From: a virus | Length of the DNA stretch: 46,881 nucleotides | Reading direction: 5' to 3' (one strand) | IMG/VR virus record: IMGVR_UViG_3300033997_000067 | Coordinates: 1-46,881 of that record | Shown: positions 36,925 through 45,711 of the stretch, piece by piece | How the letters are laid out: each line of letters opens with the position of its first letter | Position numbering within the stretch: the first letter of the stretch is position 1 | Notes under the pieces: generated by a model | Seen by the model: only the letters and a program-made list of their open reading frames with translations | Database searches by the model: none | What the model was told of the DNA's origin: nothing | Made by a program: the position numbers and the translations under genes

Positions 36925-38402
36925 TGTCGGTCAAGACGCTGAAGTCATTCCTGATTGGTATTGGCTACGACACCCGCGGCCTTGAGGCTGGCGAGAAAAA
37001 AATCTCCAGCAGCCTCCAGGGCCTCAAGGGGCGTGCGCTGCAAATATCCGGCGCCCTAGTTGGGGCGTTCAGTGCTGGCGCGGCGAGTATCGCGGCAACC
37101 GCTACCAGTGTTGACCGTCTGGCTGCATCTACGCAGAACCTGAGAACCTCGACCAACGCAGTCTACAACTACGGCAATGCCATACGGCTGATGGGTGGCG
37201 AGGTGAGCGAGGCCCTTGAGGCAATCACCCGCTTCGAGGAAATACAGAACAACCTGCGCCTGAAGGGTGATGCTGGTCCTGTGGGCGACCTGGCCACCGC
37301 CGGAATTGACGTCAGCTCGCTGTACCAGACCAACACCGGCGAGGAGTTCATGCGGGCTCTGTCCGACATGATCCCTCGCCTGGATGAGGGGCAGAGGGCT
37401 CAAGTGCAAAACGCGCTTGGCCTGTCTGATGCGACCTTCAGAGCTCTTTCGGGCGGAGCTGATCAGCTGGACAGCCTGGCCAAAAAGGCAAATGGTCTGG
37501 CCGGCGACCTTGATGGCCTTACCGAGAACAGCAGGAAGTTACGCGAGAGTTCGGCAGAGCTGGGCCTTGTCATCGAAGGCGTGCGCAATGAGCTGGCGGA
37601 CAAGTTCCTCCCCAGCCTCATCGGCGCGAGCAATTGGCTGAACAAGCTGATTGAGAACAACCGAGAAGGCATCTCTAAGGCCATCGACTATGCAGCAGAG
37701 AACGACGGTGCAACCGCAGCAGTAGGCTTGTCTGCGGGGGCGTCGCTGGCCGGAGTTGCCGCCTCAAAGATTGGCTTAGGCGCTGTTGGTGGCGCAGCCT
37801 CATCTGCTGGCACGTTTGGCTTAGCGACTGTCGGTGGCGCAATAGGCGCAAGCGAGCTGAGCGAGTACTTGAACGGCAAGCTACCAGGCTACGGCCAGGC
37901 TTCCCGTGAGTTCGACGACTGGCTGAAAGAAATTACCGGGCTGAAGGCGATAAAAAGTCCACTGCAGTTGATCAACGAGGTGTTCGCGCCAGGAGATCGC
38001 GATCATAGAGAACAGGCACAGGATGCCGGTTACCTCGTCGAAGATCGGGCGTCGCCTCAGCTTTCGCCGCCTGAACAGCGCAGCATATGGCCTCAAGGCG
38101 ATGAGCGCGCAGATCCCATGCCAGGCTACGATCACATTCAGCTAAAAAAATCAGAGGTCTACGGAGACATAGGTGTCATCGACAGTGTGCCGGCGGTTGA
38201 CCGGGACGCGAAAAATGAGGACCGCCAAGCCAGCGCCGAGGCGCTGGCGGGAGCGCTTACCAGAGCTCCATTAAAGGTGCAAAACAACCTAGACATGACC
38301 ATCCAGCTCGACGGGCAGGCTCTAGAAAGCAAAATCATGCAGGTGAATGAGCGCCAGAATTACGAGACGTTGAGTGACCTGGCAACGACCACGGAGCGAT
38401 AG
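36924..38402 (+). CDS. Tail tape measure protein
   Basis: 492 residues. N-terminal KSFLIGIGYDTRGLEAGEKKISSSLQGLKGRALQISGALVGAFSAG, long helical region, a hydrophobic Gly/Ala-rich segment (about 255-310, AAVGLSAGASLAGVAASKIGLGAVGGAASSAG) that may enter the membrane, and a polar C-terminus. The short length implies a tail of roughly 70 nm by the usual 0.15 nm per residue rule. Confidence 0.88.
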   Translation: MSVKTLKSFLIGIGYDTRGLEAGEKKISSSLQGLKGRALQISGALVGAFSAGAASIAATATSVDRLAASTQNLRTSTNAVYNYGNAIRLMGGEVSEALEAITRFEEIQNNLRLKGDAGPVGDLATAGIDVSSLYQTNTGEEFMRALSDMIPRLDEGQRAQVQNALGLSDATFRALSGGADQLDSLAKKANGLAGDLDGLTENSRKLRESSAELGLVIEGVRNELADKFLPSLIGASNWLNKLIENNREGISKAIDYAAENDGATAAVGLSAGASLAGVAASKIGLGAVGGAASSAGTFGLATVGGAIGASELSEYLNGKLPGYGQASREFDDWLKEITGLKAIKSPLQLINEVFAPGDRDHREQAQDAGYLVEDRASPQLSPPEQRSIWPQGDERADPMPGYDHIQLKKSEVYGDIGVIDSVPAVDRDAKNEDRQASAEALAGALTRAPLKVQNNLDMTIQLDGQALESKIMQVNERQNYETLSDLATTTER

Positions 38403-38404
38403 CC

Positions 38405-39061
38405 TTGAGTATCGTCAATATCTTCACCCGTCAGGCTCCAACGATTGCCGGTTATTCATTTGATGCTGTGCTGGAGGACACGTTTGAGGCAACGGTGACG
38501 ATCACATCCATCCCGATTGAGTCAGGCGTCAGGATTGCCGGTCACCGAATCCTGAACCCCTTCAAGTGGACCATGACCGGGGCGATCAGCAACAACCCGG
38601 TCAAGGTGCAACTGACGGACTTTCTCGGCGGCGCGCTTTCCAACCTGACCGACAACCCAATCGTCTCCACGGTTGCCGGCTTGTCGGCGGGCTGGCTGGC
38701 CGGCAGCGATGAGACCAGGGCAAGCACCACCCTCGACTTCCTGATCTGGCTGATGCAGTCCTACGACCCGTTCGACATCGACGCCGGCGACATCCTGCTC
38801 AAGAACATGGCCATCACGCGCCTCTCCAGAACCAAGGAGCCGCGTAACGAGGGCGGCCTTGAGTTTGTAGTCGAGATGCAGGAGGTGATTGAGCTGGATC
38901 GAATTGGTCGAGATTACCAATGCACGCAAAGCCAGCTTCGTGATGGTGACCCATCAAAGTCGGCATTAACCCGCGCAATCAACCGCGGCCATGCGATAGC
39001 CAAAGAGGCATCCGACAGCGTCGTAAAGTCGGTTAACGGAATTCTTGACGGAGTCGCCTGA
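38405..39061 (+). CDS. Baseplate protein, Dit-like
   Basis: 218 residues (MSIVNIFTRQAPTIAGYSFDAVLEDTFEATVTITSIPIESGVRIAGHRILNPFKWTMTGAISN...). The strand-rich N-terminal half fits the Dit-like N-terminal family found after tape measures in this tail type. It probably forms the first ring of the baseplate hub. Confidence 0.7.
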   Translation: MSIVNIFTRQAPTIAGYSFDAVLEDTFEATVTITSIPIESGVRIAGHRILNPFKWTMTGAISNNPVKVQLTDFLGGALSNLTDNPIVSTVAGLSAGWLAGSDETRASTTLDFLIWLMQSYDPFDIDAGDILLKNMAITRLSRTKEPRNEGGLEFVVEMQEVIELDRIGRDYQCTQSQLRDGDPSKSALTRAINRGHAIAKEASDSVVKSVNGILDGVA

Positions 39062-39369
39062 TGTACACAATCCCACTGCGTGCCGGGTCCGCCAATGCCC
39101 ACCAGCGGTTCGGCGTGCAGCTTGGCGATAACCTGATCGACTTTGAAATCGACTTTATCTCATACCTCGATGTGCCGGCATGGTCCATGAACCTGCTGCG
39201 CGATGGCAGCCGAATCGTCGCCGGCGCAATGCTTGAGCCTGGCAGCGACATAATCAAAAGCTACCGAACTGGTATTGGGCAGATGGTGTTCACCGGCAAA
39301 GACGTGACCCTGGACAACCTTGGTGTCGAAAACTTCCTCGTCTGGATACCTCCTTTGGTGGAAACATGA
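39061..39369 (+). CDS. Baseplate plug protein
   Basis: 102 residues (MYTIPLRAGSANAHQRFGVQLGDNLIDFEIDFISYLDVPAWSMNLLRDGSRIVAGAMLEPGSDII...), matching the phage baseplate plug family. Overlaps neighbours by one to four bases. Confidence 0.75.
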   Translation: MYTIPLRAGSANAHQRFGVQLGDNLIDFEIDFISYLDVPAWSMNLLRDGSRIVAGAMLEPGSDIIKSYRTGIGQMVFTGKDVTLDNLGVENFLVWIPPLVET

Positions 39370-40781
39370 GAAAGCAAGTCTGGTCGATCGATGTGAATGG
39401 GCAGCCGTACATCAGCCAGCAGATCGGCAGCCGGCAGTTCCGCATCCAGTTCAATATCGACATATCCCCAGGCGATGCGCTTTCGTTCGCGGACATTCGG
39501 TTATACAACCTGGATAAGGGGTCAAATGTTGCGCAGAAGTCCAGCATCGTCCTTCGGGCCGGCTATGAAGACAATGTCGACGCGGTGTTCACCGGATACG
39601 TGACCAATACCATGCGCGAGCGCGAGCCAGGCTCGCCAGAGATCATCACAAGACTGATCTGCAGGTCTGGGCAGCCGGCTACCGATCGGGCGTCTGCCCA
39701 GCTTTCATTTGGTGTCGGAACCAGGGTAGAGGAAGTCATACGCGCCCTTGCCGCTGCGTGGCCGCTTCCAATCGATATCGACAACGCTCAGTTTGCCGAC
39801 GCCAGGCCGCTTTCTTCGGGCCTTGTGGTTGACGGCGATATCCCGAAAGCAATGACAGAACTGGCATACGCCTACAAATTTGAATGGATGCAGGATCGCG
39901 GGCGCATCGTCGTTACCAAGCCGAACATGCCGCGCACCACAACGATGGTGAGGGTTGATCAGTTCAGCGGAATGATCGGCATCCCAGAGGTTTCCCGCGG
40001 GCCCGACGGCCTTGGCGTATTCGTCGCGGTGCAGCTCAATCCCGCACTACGAATCAACGGAAGGATAAATGTAGAAAGCGAGTTTGCCACCTTCAATACC
40101 GGGAATTTGTTCGTCTCTGAGCTCAGCGGTGACGCGACCGCAAATGGTGAATACAACATCTTCGCGATGAAGCATTCAGGCGATTCGCACAGCGACCTGT
40201 GGAGAACCGAAATCGACGGCCTGCGCGCCGGGACCACGCCAACCGCTACCGAGACCGCAACCCAGCAAAACGGAAAGCTGGTTTGGGGCGCCAGGGTTGA
40301 CCAGGCATTCCGCGTCAAGGTCCGCGAGATAGGCGGCCGACTCTCTATAGACCCGAACTGGCTCATGGCCGTGATGGGCTTCGAGACTGGTTACACGTTC
40401 AGTCCAGCAGCGCGAAACCCAGGCAGTACAGCAACGGGCCTTATCCAGTTCCTGGAAGCGTCCGCGCGCGAGGTCGGTACGTCCACCGCTCAGCTCGCCC
40501 GCATGACTGCCGTGCGCCAGCTCGACTATGTCGAGTCCTACTACCAGACCTACGCGGGAAGAATCCGTAACCTCGGCGACGCCTATCTTGCCGTGCTATG
40601 GCCGGCCGCTATAGGGCGCCCTGACTCCTATGTCATGTGGGAGCGAGACACCGGACCATACCAGCGCGAGTACGCAGCGAACTCAGGTCTCGATGTAAAT
40701 CGTGACGGGAAAATCACCCGCGGTGAGGCCGTCGCATCGGTGAACACCGCCTACATGCGAGGACAGCAGTTCGTGCGCTGA
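39366..40781 (+). CDS. Baseplate hub protein fused to a lytic transglycosylase
   Basis: 471 residues. Residues 1-300 are a beta-rich hub (VWSIDVNGQPYISQQIGSRQFRIQFNIDISPGDALSFADIRLYNL...). From about 318 there is an SLT-like domain with the probable catalytic Glu340 in WLMAVMGFETGYTFSPAARNPGSTATGLIQF. A 12-residue EF-hand-like loop D443-V-N-R-D-G-K-I-T-R-G-E454 lies near the end. The fusion should let the tail tip open peptidoglycan at entry, perhaps with Ca2+ dependence. Confidence 0.85.
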   Translation: MRKQVWSIDVNGQPYISQQIGSRQFRIQFNIDISPGDALSFADIRLYNLDKGSNVAQKSSIVLRAGYEDNVDAVFTGYVTNTMREREPGSPEIITRLICRSGQPATDRASAQLSFGVGTRVEEVIRALAAAWPLPIDIDNAQFADARPLSSGLVVDGDIPKAMTELAYAYKFEWMQDRGRIVVTKPNMPRTTTMVRVDQFSGMIGIPEVSRGPDGLGVFVAVQLNPALRINGRINVESEFATFNTGNLFVSELSGDATANGEYNIFAMKHSGDSHSDLWRTEIDGLRAGTTPTATETATQQNGKLVWGARVDQAFRVKVREIGGRLSIDPNWLMAVMGFETGYTFSPAARNPGSTATGLIQFLEASAREVGTSTAQLARMTAVRQLDYVESYYQTYAGRIRNLGDAYLAVLWPAAIGRPDSYVMWERDTGPYQREYAANSGLDVNRDGKITRGEAVASVNTAYMRGQQFVR

Positions 40782-40815
40782 TCTATCGCCAACGCTACGA
40801 GATCAAGAGGTTCGC

Positions 40816-41523
40816 ATGGTTAGAACAGAAGGCCGCGCAAAACAGGCCAAGATGCTTCGTGACGCCTTTCGTGAAGTTATGAAAGGGGTTTGCACGTCTA
40901 TACCTGGGCACGTTCTGACTTTCGATGCGGAAACCCAGCTAGCCAAGTTACAAGTCGGCGTTCTACGAGTGGACATTAACGGCGCGGAGTTCACCGTCCC
41001 GCCGATCATCGAGGTTCCTGTGCACTTCCCGGGCGGCGACTATTGCATGGAGTACCAGATCGACCCAGGCTGCGAGGGCGACATCCTTTTCTCTCAGCGC
41101 TGCATTGACGGGTGGGTGCAGAGTGGCGGTATCGCCTCGAACCCGGTTGGACGCTTCCATAACATGCAGGATGCCATGTTCCTGCCGGGATTCAGGTCTC
41201 AGCCCAATGTTTTGCCGGGCTTCCAGAACAACGGCGTGCGAATGCGCAACCGGTCTGGAACGCAGTTCGTATGGCTGAAGAACGACGGCAGCATCTGCAT
41301 GGATAACGGGGTCGCCAGGTTCAACGTTCTCGCCGACGGCACAACCCTGATGCAGAACGGCGCCGGCAGCTTTCAGTTGCAGGCGGACGGCACCTTCCTG
41401 ATTAACGGGCTGAAGATCACGCCGGACGGCAACGTCATCACCGCCGCCGGCGTCAACCTCAATACGCATCGCCATAGCGGTGTAACCCCGGGCTCCGGGA
41501 CAAGCGGAGTTCCAGTTCCATGA
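40816..41523 (+). CDS. Membrane-puncturing spike, gp138-like
   Basis: 235 residues. GVCTSIPGHVLTFDAETQLAKLQVGVLRVDINGAEFTVPPIIEVPVHFPGGDYCMEYQIDPGCEGDILFSQRCIDGW is the OB-fold start of Gp138 spikes. The repetitive beta part (DNGVARFNVLADGTTLMQNGAGSFQLQADGTFLINGLKITPDGNVI) forms the spike, and the tip HRHSGV is a likely metal-binding His cluster. Confidence 0.88.
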   Translation: MVRTEGRAKQAKMLRDAFREVMKGVCTSIPGHVLTFDAETQLAKLQVGVLRVDINGAEFTVPPIIEVPVHFPGGDYCMEYQIDPGCEGDILFSQRCIDGWVQSGGIASNPVGRFHNMQDAMFLPGFRSQPNVLPGFQNNGVRMRNRSGTQFVWLKNDGSICMDNGVARFNVLADGTTLMQNGAGSFQLQADGTFLINGLKITPDGNVITAAGVNLNTHRHSGVTPGSGTSGVPVP

Positions 41524-41870
41524 CTGTACGCAGGCTTGACGACGAGACAGGCGACATCGTGACGCGCGGTCAGCAGTTCATTACCGGGCAGTCCGAGGTT
41601 GCGCAGACGGTGCTGACCCGACTGCGCCTGTTCCTGGGCGAGTACTTCCGGGACATCACCGACGGCACGCCATGGTACGAGCAGATCCTGGGCAAGTTCA
41701 CCAGCCTCTCCGCTGCCGAGGCGGCGCTGAGGGCTAGGATCGCCAACACGCCCGGCGTGATTCGGCTCACCAGCTTCTCCGCTGACTTCAACATCGACAA
41801 CCGCAAATACAGCGTAACCGCTGGGATTCTCACCAAGTTCGGCCTGGAAGAGGTAACACTGAATGGCTAG
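41520..41870 (+). CDS. Baseplate wedge protein, gp25-like
   Basis: 116 residues. VAQTVLTRLRLFLGEYFRDITDGTPWYEQILGK and the end RKYSVTAGILTKFGLEEVTLNG are the gp25/W pattern. Overlaps the spike and J-like genes by four and eight bases. Confidence 0.85.
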   Translation: MTVRRLDDETGDIVTRGQQFITGQSEVAQTVLTRLRLFLGEYFRDITDGTPWYEQILGKFTSLSAAEAALRARIANTPGVIRLTSFSADFNIDNRKYSVTAGILTKFGLEEVTLNG

Positions 41871-43083
41871 CCTGACTTCTACCGGCTACGTGCTGCAGAC
41901 GCAAAACGACTGGTTCGCCCAGGAGCGTCAGTTCTACCTGAACATTGACCCGCTGTGGAACCTGGACGCTTCGACCCCGGACGGGCTGAAGATGGCGCAT
42001 GACGCCGAGATATTCTACGCCCTGGACGAGACGCTGCAGCAGGCCTACAACTCGAAAGACCCGAGCAAGGCCAAGGGCAATGACCTTGACATTGTTTGCT
42101 CGCTGACTGGCACCATCCGCTCAGGCGGCTCTCGATCCAGCGTGCAACTGACCATTACGGCCACTCCCGGAACGCCAATCCCGTCTGGTAACCGATTTGA
42201 GTCCGTCACCACCGGCAGCCGCTGGACGACCGATCAGGCCGTAACGGCTGACTCGCGGGGCGTGGCTACCGTCAATGCAACATGCACCGTCGTCGGGCCA
42301 ACCCAGGCCGATGCGAACACAATCACCCGCATCGTTGATGTGGTGGCAGGCCTGGCAAGCGTTACAAACGCCACTCCGGCAACACCAGGCACTGACGGTC
42401 AGCGCGACGAACAGCTACGCGTAACCCGGGCGACGGCAGTAGGGCGCCCCGGTAACAATCAGATCGATTCCACTTACGGCGAGCTGTACGCGGTGCCTGG
42501 CGTGCGCCGCGTCAAGATCTACGAGAACGACACCGATAGCTCGGCCGTATCAGTCGACAACCCTCACGGCCTACCAAGGAAATCGTATGCGGTGATCGTC
42601 GACGGCGGCACCAATAAAGACATCGCCATGGCGATCTATCTGAAGAAGAACCCAGGGCCTCTCCTGTATCAGGCCGGTACGCCGTTCGAGGTTGAGGTTA
42701 CATCTCCAAAATACCCGACCAACAAGAAGGTGATCCGCGCCAGCCGCCCAATCTACGTGGACATGTTCCCGGTCATTCACGTCGTCAACGATGGAACGCT
42801 ACCGGCCAACGCCGACCAGCTCATCAAGGAGGCGATGATGAAGTACGCGGCAGGTGGTCTGATCCCGGCCGACGTTGGCTTCAAGATCAGCGGGTTTGAT
42901 ATTGGCGAGACCGTGCCGTTCAGCACGATCTTCACGCCGGTCAACAAGGTCATCGGGGCATACGGCAACAGCTACGTCGACCTTCCTTCGTCAAGACTCA
43001 ATGGCGTCCAGGCGAACGCGGTCATCGCCTACAACCAGATGTCCCGATGGACGGAGAGCAACATCACCGTAGTGATCAAGTGA
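41863..43083 (+). CDS. Baseplate J-like protein
   Basis: 406 residues. DWFAQERQFYLNIDPLWNLDASTPDGLKMAHDAEIFYALDETLQQAYNS at the start, then ATPGTDGQRDEQLRVTRATAVGRPGNNQIDSTYGELYAVPGVRRVKIYEN, are the baseplate J/gp47 signature. Forms the wedge arms with gp25 and the next protein. Confidence 0.9.
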   Translation: MASLTSTGYVLQTQNDWFAQERQFYLNIDPLWNLDASTPDGLKMAHDAEIFYALDETLQQAYNSKDPSKAKGNDLDIVCSLTGTIRSGGSRSSVQLTITATPGTPIPSGNRFESVTTGSRWTTDQAVTADSRGVATVNATCTVVGPTQADANTITRIVDVVAGLASVTNATPATPGTDGQRDEQLRVTRATAVGRPGNNQIDSTYGELYAVPGVRRVKIYENDTDSSAVSVDNPHGLPRKSYAVIVDGGTNKDIAMAIYLKKNPGPLLYQAGTPFEVEVTSPKYPTNKKVIRASRPIYVDMFPVIHVVNDGTLPANADQLIKEAMMKYAAGGLIPADVGFKISGFDIGETVPFSTIFTPVNKVIGAYGNSYVDLPSSRLNGVQANAVIAYNQMSRWTESNITVVIK

Positions 43084-43724
43084 TGAACATCCCAGACCGC
43101 ATTTACGCGCAATACCGCGACAAGCCGAAGGCTGTTGATTGGTACGGGATCGCCAGAAAGCTCGGCGGGAGCATTGAGGATGCCGCCCAGGCTGTGCGCA
43201 AGAGCTATGACATCGATACCGCTGAAGACGAACAGCTCAACGTGATAGGCAGGATCGTTGTAGCGCCTCGCAGTTTTGTGGGTTCGATGCCAATGAACCC
43301 CGGCCTGTTTGATCTGACCGACGGGTCGGAGTTCGGTGATGACGAAGCGATGTTCAGTACCTTGACGATCGACCAGGATGGGCAGCTTTCAGACGAGCTA
43401 TACCGCCTGGTCATCAAGGCCAAGATCATAAAAAACAACGGCGACGCAACCATAGAAAACATCCTCGACGGGATGAATTTCTTGCTCCCGCACGCAGAGG
43501 TTTTGCGTGTGACCGATGGCGAAGACATGTCCTTCAGCATCGAGTTCTACGGTCAGATCAGCAACCTTGAGCGATTTGCACTACTGAATGCTGGGCTAGT
43601 TCCGAAGCCGCAGGCAGTGAGATTTAACGGATTTCTTGAAGGTTTCAAGATGGTCGAATTCGGTGATATGGACGCTGAATTCGGTGATGAAGACTCGCAA
43701 TTCTCAGGTTACATAGGGGCATGA
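43083..43724 (+). CDS. DUF2612 baseplate or tail protein (gpI-like)
   Basis: 213 residues from ATG at 43083. RIYAQYRDKPKAVDWYGIARKLGGSIEDAAQAVRKSYDIDTAEDEQLNVIGRIV followed by SDELYRLVIKAKIIKNNGDATIENILDGMNFL is the DUF2612 pattern. By position after J it links the baseplate to the fibre. The C-terminus carries the imperfect repeat EFGD..AEFGDEDSQFSG. Confidence 0.82.
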   Translation: MNIPDRIYAQYRDKPKAVDWYGIARKLGGSIEDAAQAVRKSYDIDTAEDEQLNVIGRIVVAPRSFVGSMPMNPGLFDLTDGSEFGDDEAMFSTLTIDQDGQLSDELYRLVIKAKIIKNNGDATIENILDGMNFLLPHAEVLRVTDGEDMSFSIEFYGQISNLERFALLNAGLVPKPQAVRFNGFLEGFKMVEFGDMDAEFGDEDSQFSGYIGA

Positions 43725-43725
43725 A

Positions 43726-44625
43726 ATGTCATTAAAGCTCAATGAGCGCTATCCAGGGCGATTCAATAACCCATCGGCGCAGTACCCCCAAGGGTCATTC
43801 AAAAATAGAACCGCTCCCAATGCGAAAGATGGCTCTTATCTCGAGCAGGACTGGGCAAACGATAAAGAGGGCTTTTTCCAGTCCTTACTTTCGGCTGCCG
43901 GAATTGGCGCTAATGGTGCGGTCGACAAGGTTGGGGCCTCTCAGGCTTATGACGCGTTGATCATTTTGGCGGGGAACAGAATAAAGTCGGTAAAGCGCCA
44001 AGTAATAACCGCCAGTGGCACATACACACCTTCACCGGGCATGGTTTTTTGTGATGTGGAACTGCTCGGTGGGGGCGGTGGCGGCGGTGGTTCTGCTGGC
44101 GCCTCAGGCCAGGGCTCGGCCGGTGGCGGCGGCGGTTCGGGTGGGTATTGCCGCAAGATTTTCACAGCGGCAGCTATCGGCGCGTCGACCTCGGTCATGA
44201 TTGGTGGCGGCGGGTCCGGCGGCGCAGCGGGCACTAATAACGGCTCATCCGGCGGTACATCGTTGTTCGCTGGGGCGCTTGCTGCAAATGGCGGTGGTGG
44301 CGGTATCTGCGGTAGCACAACAGCTGGTACTGGTGGCAACTCACAAGGCGGTGACGGTGGCGCGAGCGGCGGTGGCGACCTTAACGGTACTGGTCAGGTC
44401 GGCTCGCCAGGTCTGGCTTTTGGCTCATCTGGGGGGCTTGGCGGTTCCGGCGGATCATCTCCGTACGGTGGCGGCGGCCGCCCGGCCTACCCAACAAGCC
44501 TCGGTGGGCACTCCGGCAGAGGTTTTGGCGCAGGTGGTTCGGGAGCTGCATCTACGACCACTTCATATGCTGGCGGAGCGGGCTCTCCAGGGTTTGCCCT
44601 AATAACCGAATACTGCATCGTATAA
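43726..44625 (+). CDS. Tail fibre with glycine-rich tip
   Basis: 299 residues. The N-terminus (1-100) contains DGSYLEQDWANDKEGFFQSLLSAAGIGANGAVDKVGASQAYDAL, a fibre attachment segment. From about 112 it is highly glycine-rich (runs of up to 8 Gly), like polyglycine-sandwich adhesin tips, where loops between glycine segments bind the receptor. It ends FALITEYCIV. It is not a DGR target and has no VR. Confidence 0.85.
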   Translation: MSLKLNERYPGRFNNPSAQYPQGSFKNRTAPNAKDGSYLEQDWANDKEGFFQSLLSAAGIGANGAVDKVGASQAYDALIILAGNRIKSVKRQVITASGTYTPSPGMVFCDVELLGGGGGGGGSAGASGQGSAGGGGGSGGYCRKIFTAAAIGASTSVMIGGGGSGGAAGTNNGSSGGTSLFAGALAANGGGGGICGSTTAGTGGNSQGGDGGASGGGDLNGTGQVGSPGLAFGSSGGLGGSGGSSPYGGGGRPAYPTSLGGHSGRGFGAGGSGAASTTTSYAGGAGSPGFALITEYCIV

Positions 44626-44635
44626 GGAGAAAGAA

Positions 44636-45025
44636 ATGCGTAACGCATTGATTGAAGTAAGTACGGGGCTCGTGGTTAACGTCATCGAACTTGGTTCCGA
44701 TGGTGACTGGAATCCGCCAGAGGGTTGTGAAACTGTTCCCACGAGCACTGGCGGCATTGGTGACTCGTACGCGAACGGCGTTTTCACTCCTGCCCCAGCT
44801 CCAAGGAAGACGAAAGACCAACTCCTGCTGGAGAACCAACAAAAGTTACAGGAGTTGAAAAACTCCGCATCACAAGCAATGTCGCCGTTACTGCTGATTA
44901 TGCAGTTGGGCGGCGCCTCTGACGCTGAGGTGGCGTCAGCCAAGGCTTGGCAAGACTATTACCGATCGCTCCAGCTTGTTGATCTGACCATTGCAGACCC
45001 GGAGTGGCCGACGATACCAGCATAA
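44636..45025 (+). CDS. Tail fibre assembly chaperone
   Basis: 129 residues (MRNALIEVSTGLVVNVIELGSDGDWNPPEGCETVPTSTGGIGDSYANGVFTPAPAP...). The pattern of N-terminal beta part, FTPAP linker and helical C-terminus is usual in small fibre assembly proteins. AAGGAGA lies 6 bp before the ATG. Confidence 0.8.
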   Translation: MRNALIEVSTGLVVNVIELGSDGDWNPPEGCETVPTSTGGIGDSYANGVFTPAPAPRKTKDQLLLENQQKLQELKNSASQAMSPLLLIMQLGGASDAEVASAKAWQDYYRSLQLVDLTIADPEWPTIPA

Positions 45026-45047
45026 AAGTACTTATCGAATAATCAGG

Positions 45048-45069
45048 CCGCCGTTGAGCGGTTTTTTTT
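45048..45069 (+). terminator. Probable terminator after the fibre genes
   Basis: CCGC (45048-45051) and GCGG (45058-45061) with a 6-nt loop, followed by eight T. The stem is short, so part of the transcripts may continue into the endolysin gene 20 bp downstream. Confidence 0.5.
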
Positions 45070-45084
45070 CGCCTGGAGAAAAGC

Positions 45085-45711
45085 ATGCCTATCACCGAAC
45101 AGCAGTTGCTGCAGATCCTCCCCAAAGCCCGCCCCGTCGCGGGCGTTTTTTTGCCAGCAATCAACCGCGCCGCGCTGCGCTGGAAGATCGACAGCCGGGT
45201 GCGCATGGCTGCGTTCCTCGCGCAGGTCGGCCACGAATCCGGCCAGCTGCGCAACCTGGTGGAGAACCTGAACTACAGCGCCGAAGCCCTGGTGCGCACC
45301 TGGCCCAGCCGGTTCACCTCGCAGACCGCCGGCGCTTACGCCCGGCAGCCCGAGAAGATAGCCAACCGCGTCTACGCCGGCCGGATGGGCAATGGCCCCG
45401 AATCCTCGGGTGACGGCTGGCGGTACCGGGGGCGCGGCCTGATCCAGCTGACTGGCCGGGACAACTACCGCGCCGCGGCCCAGGGCTTGGGCCTGCCTCT
45501 GCTCGAGCAGCCTGAACTGCTCGAGCAGCCCGAGCACGCAGCTGCTTCTGCCGCCTGGTGGTGGGCCACCCATGGCCTGAACGAACTGGCCGACGCCGAC
45601 CGCTTCAGCGATATCGGCAGCATCATCAACACCGGAAAGCCTGGGCGAGTGCCACATGGCGCAGCTGAGCGGAAAGCGCTGTATGACCTTGCCGTTCGGG
45701 TGCTGGCGTGA
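45085..45711 (+). CDS. Endolysin, glycoside hydrolase family 19
   Basis: 208 residues without a signal peptide, needing the holin for export. MAAFLAQVGHESGQLRNLVENLNYSAEALVRTWPSRF holds the catalytic Glu51, and VYAGRMGNGPESSGDGWRYRGRGLIQLTGRDNYR is the GH19 core. AAWWWATHGLNELAD and SDIGSIINTGKPG complete the fold. The short tandem LLEQPELLEQP is a small internal duplication. Confidence 0.93.
   Translation: MPITEQQLLQILPKARPVAGVFLPAINRAALRWKIDSRVRMAAFLAQVGHESGQLRNLVENLNYSAEALVRTWPSRFTSQTAGAYARQPEKIANRVYAGRMGNGPESSGDGWRYRGRGLIQLTGRDNYRAAAQGLGLPLLEQPELLEQPEHAAASAAWWWATHGLNELADADRFSDIGSIINTGKPGRVPHGAAERKALYDLAVRVLA

Noticed and set aside
45499-45536. Tandem CTGCTCGAGCAGCC-type repeat in the endolysin gene
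   Set aside because: Encodes LLEQPELLEQPE, a normal variation of this part of GH19 endolysins; not a regulatory repeat array.
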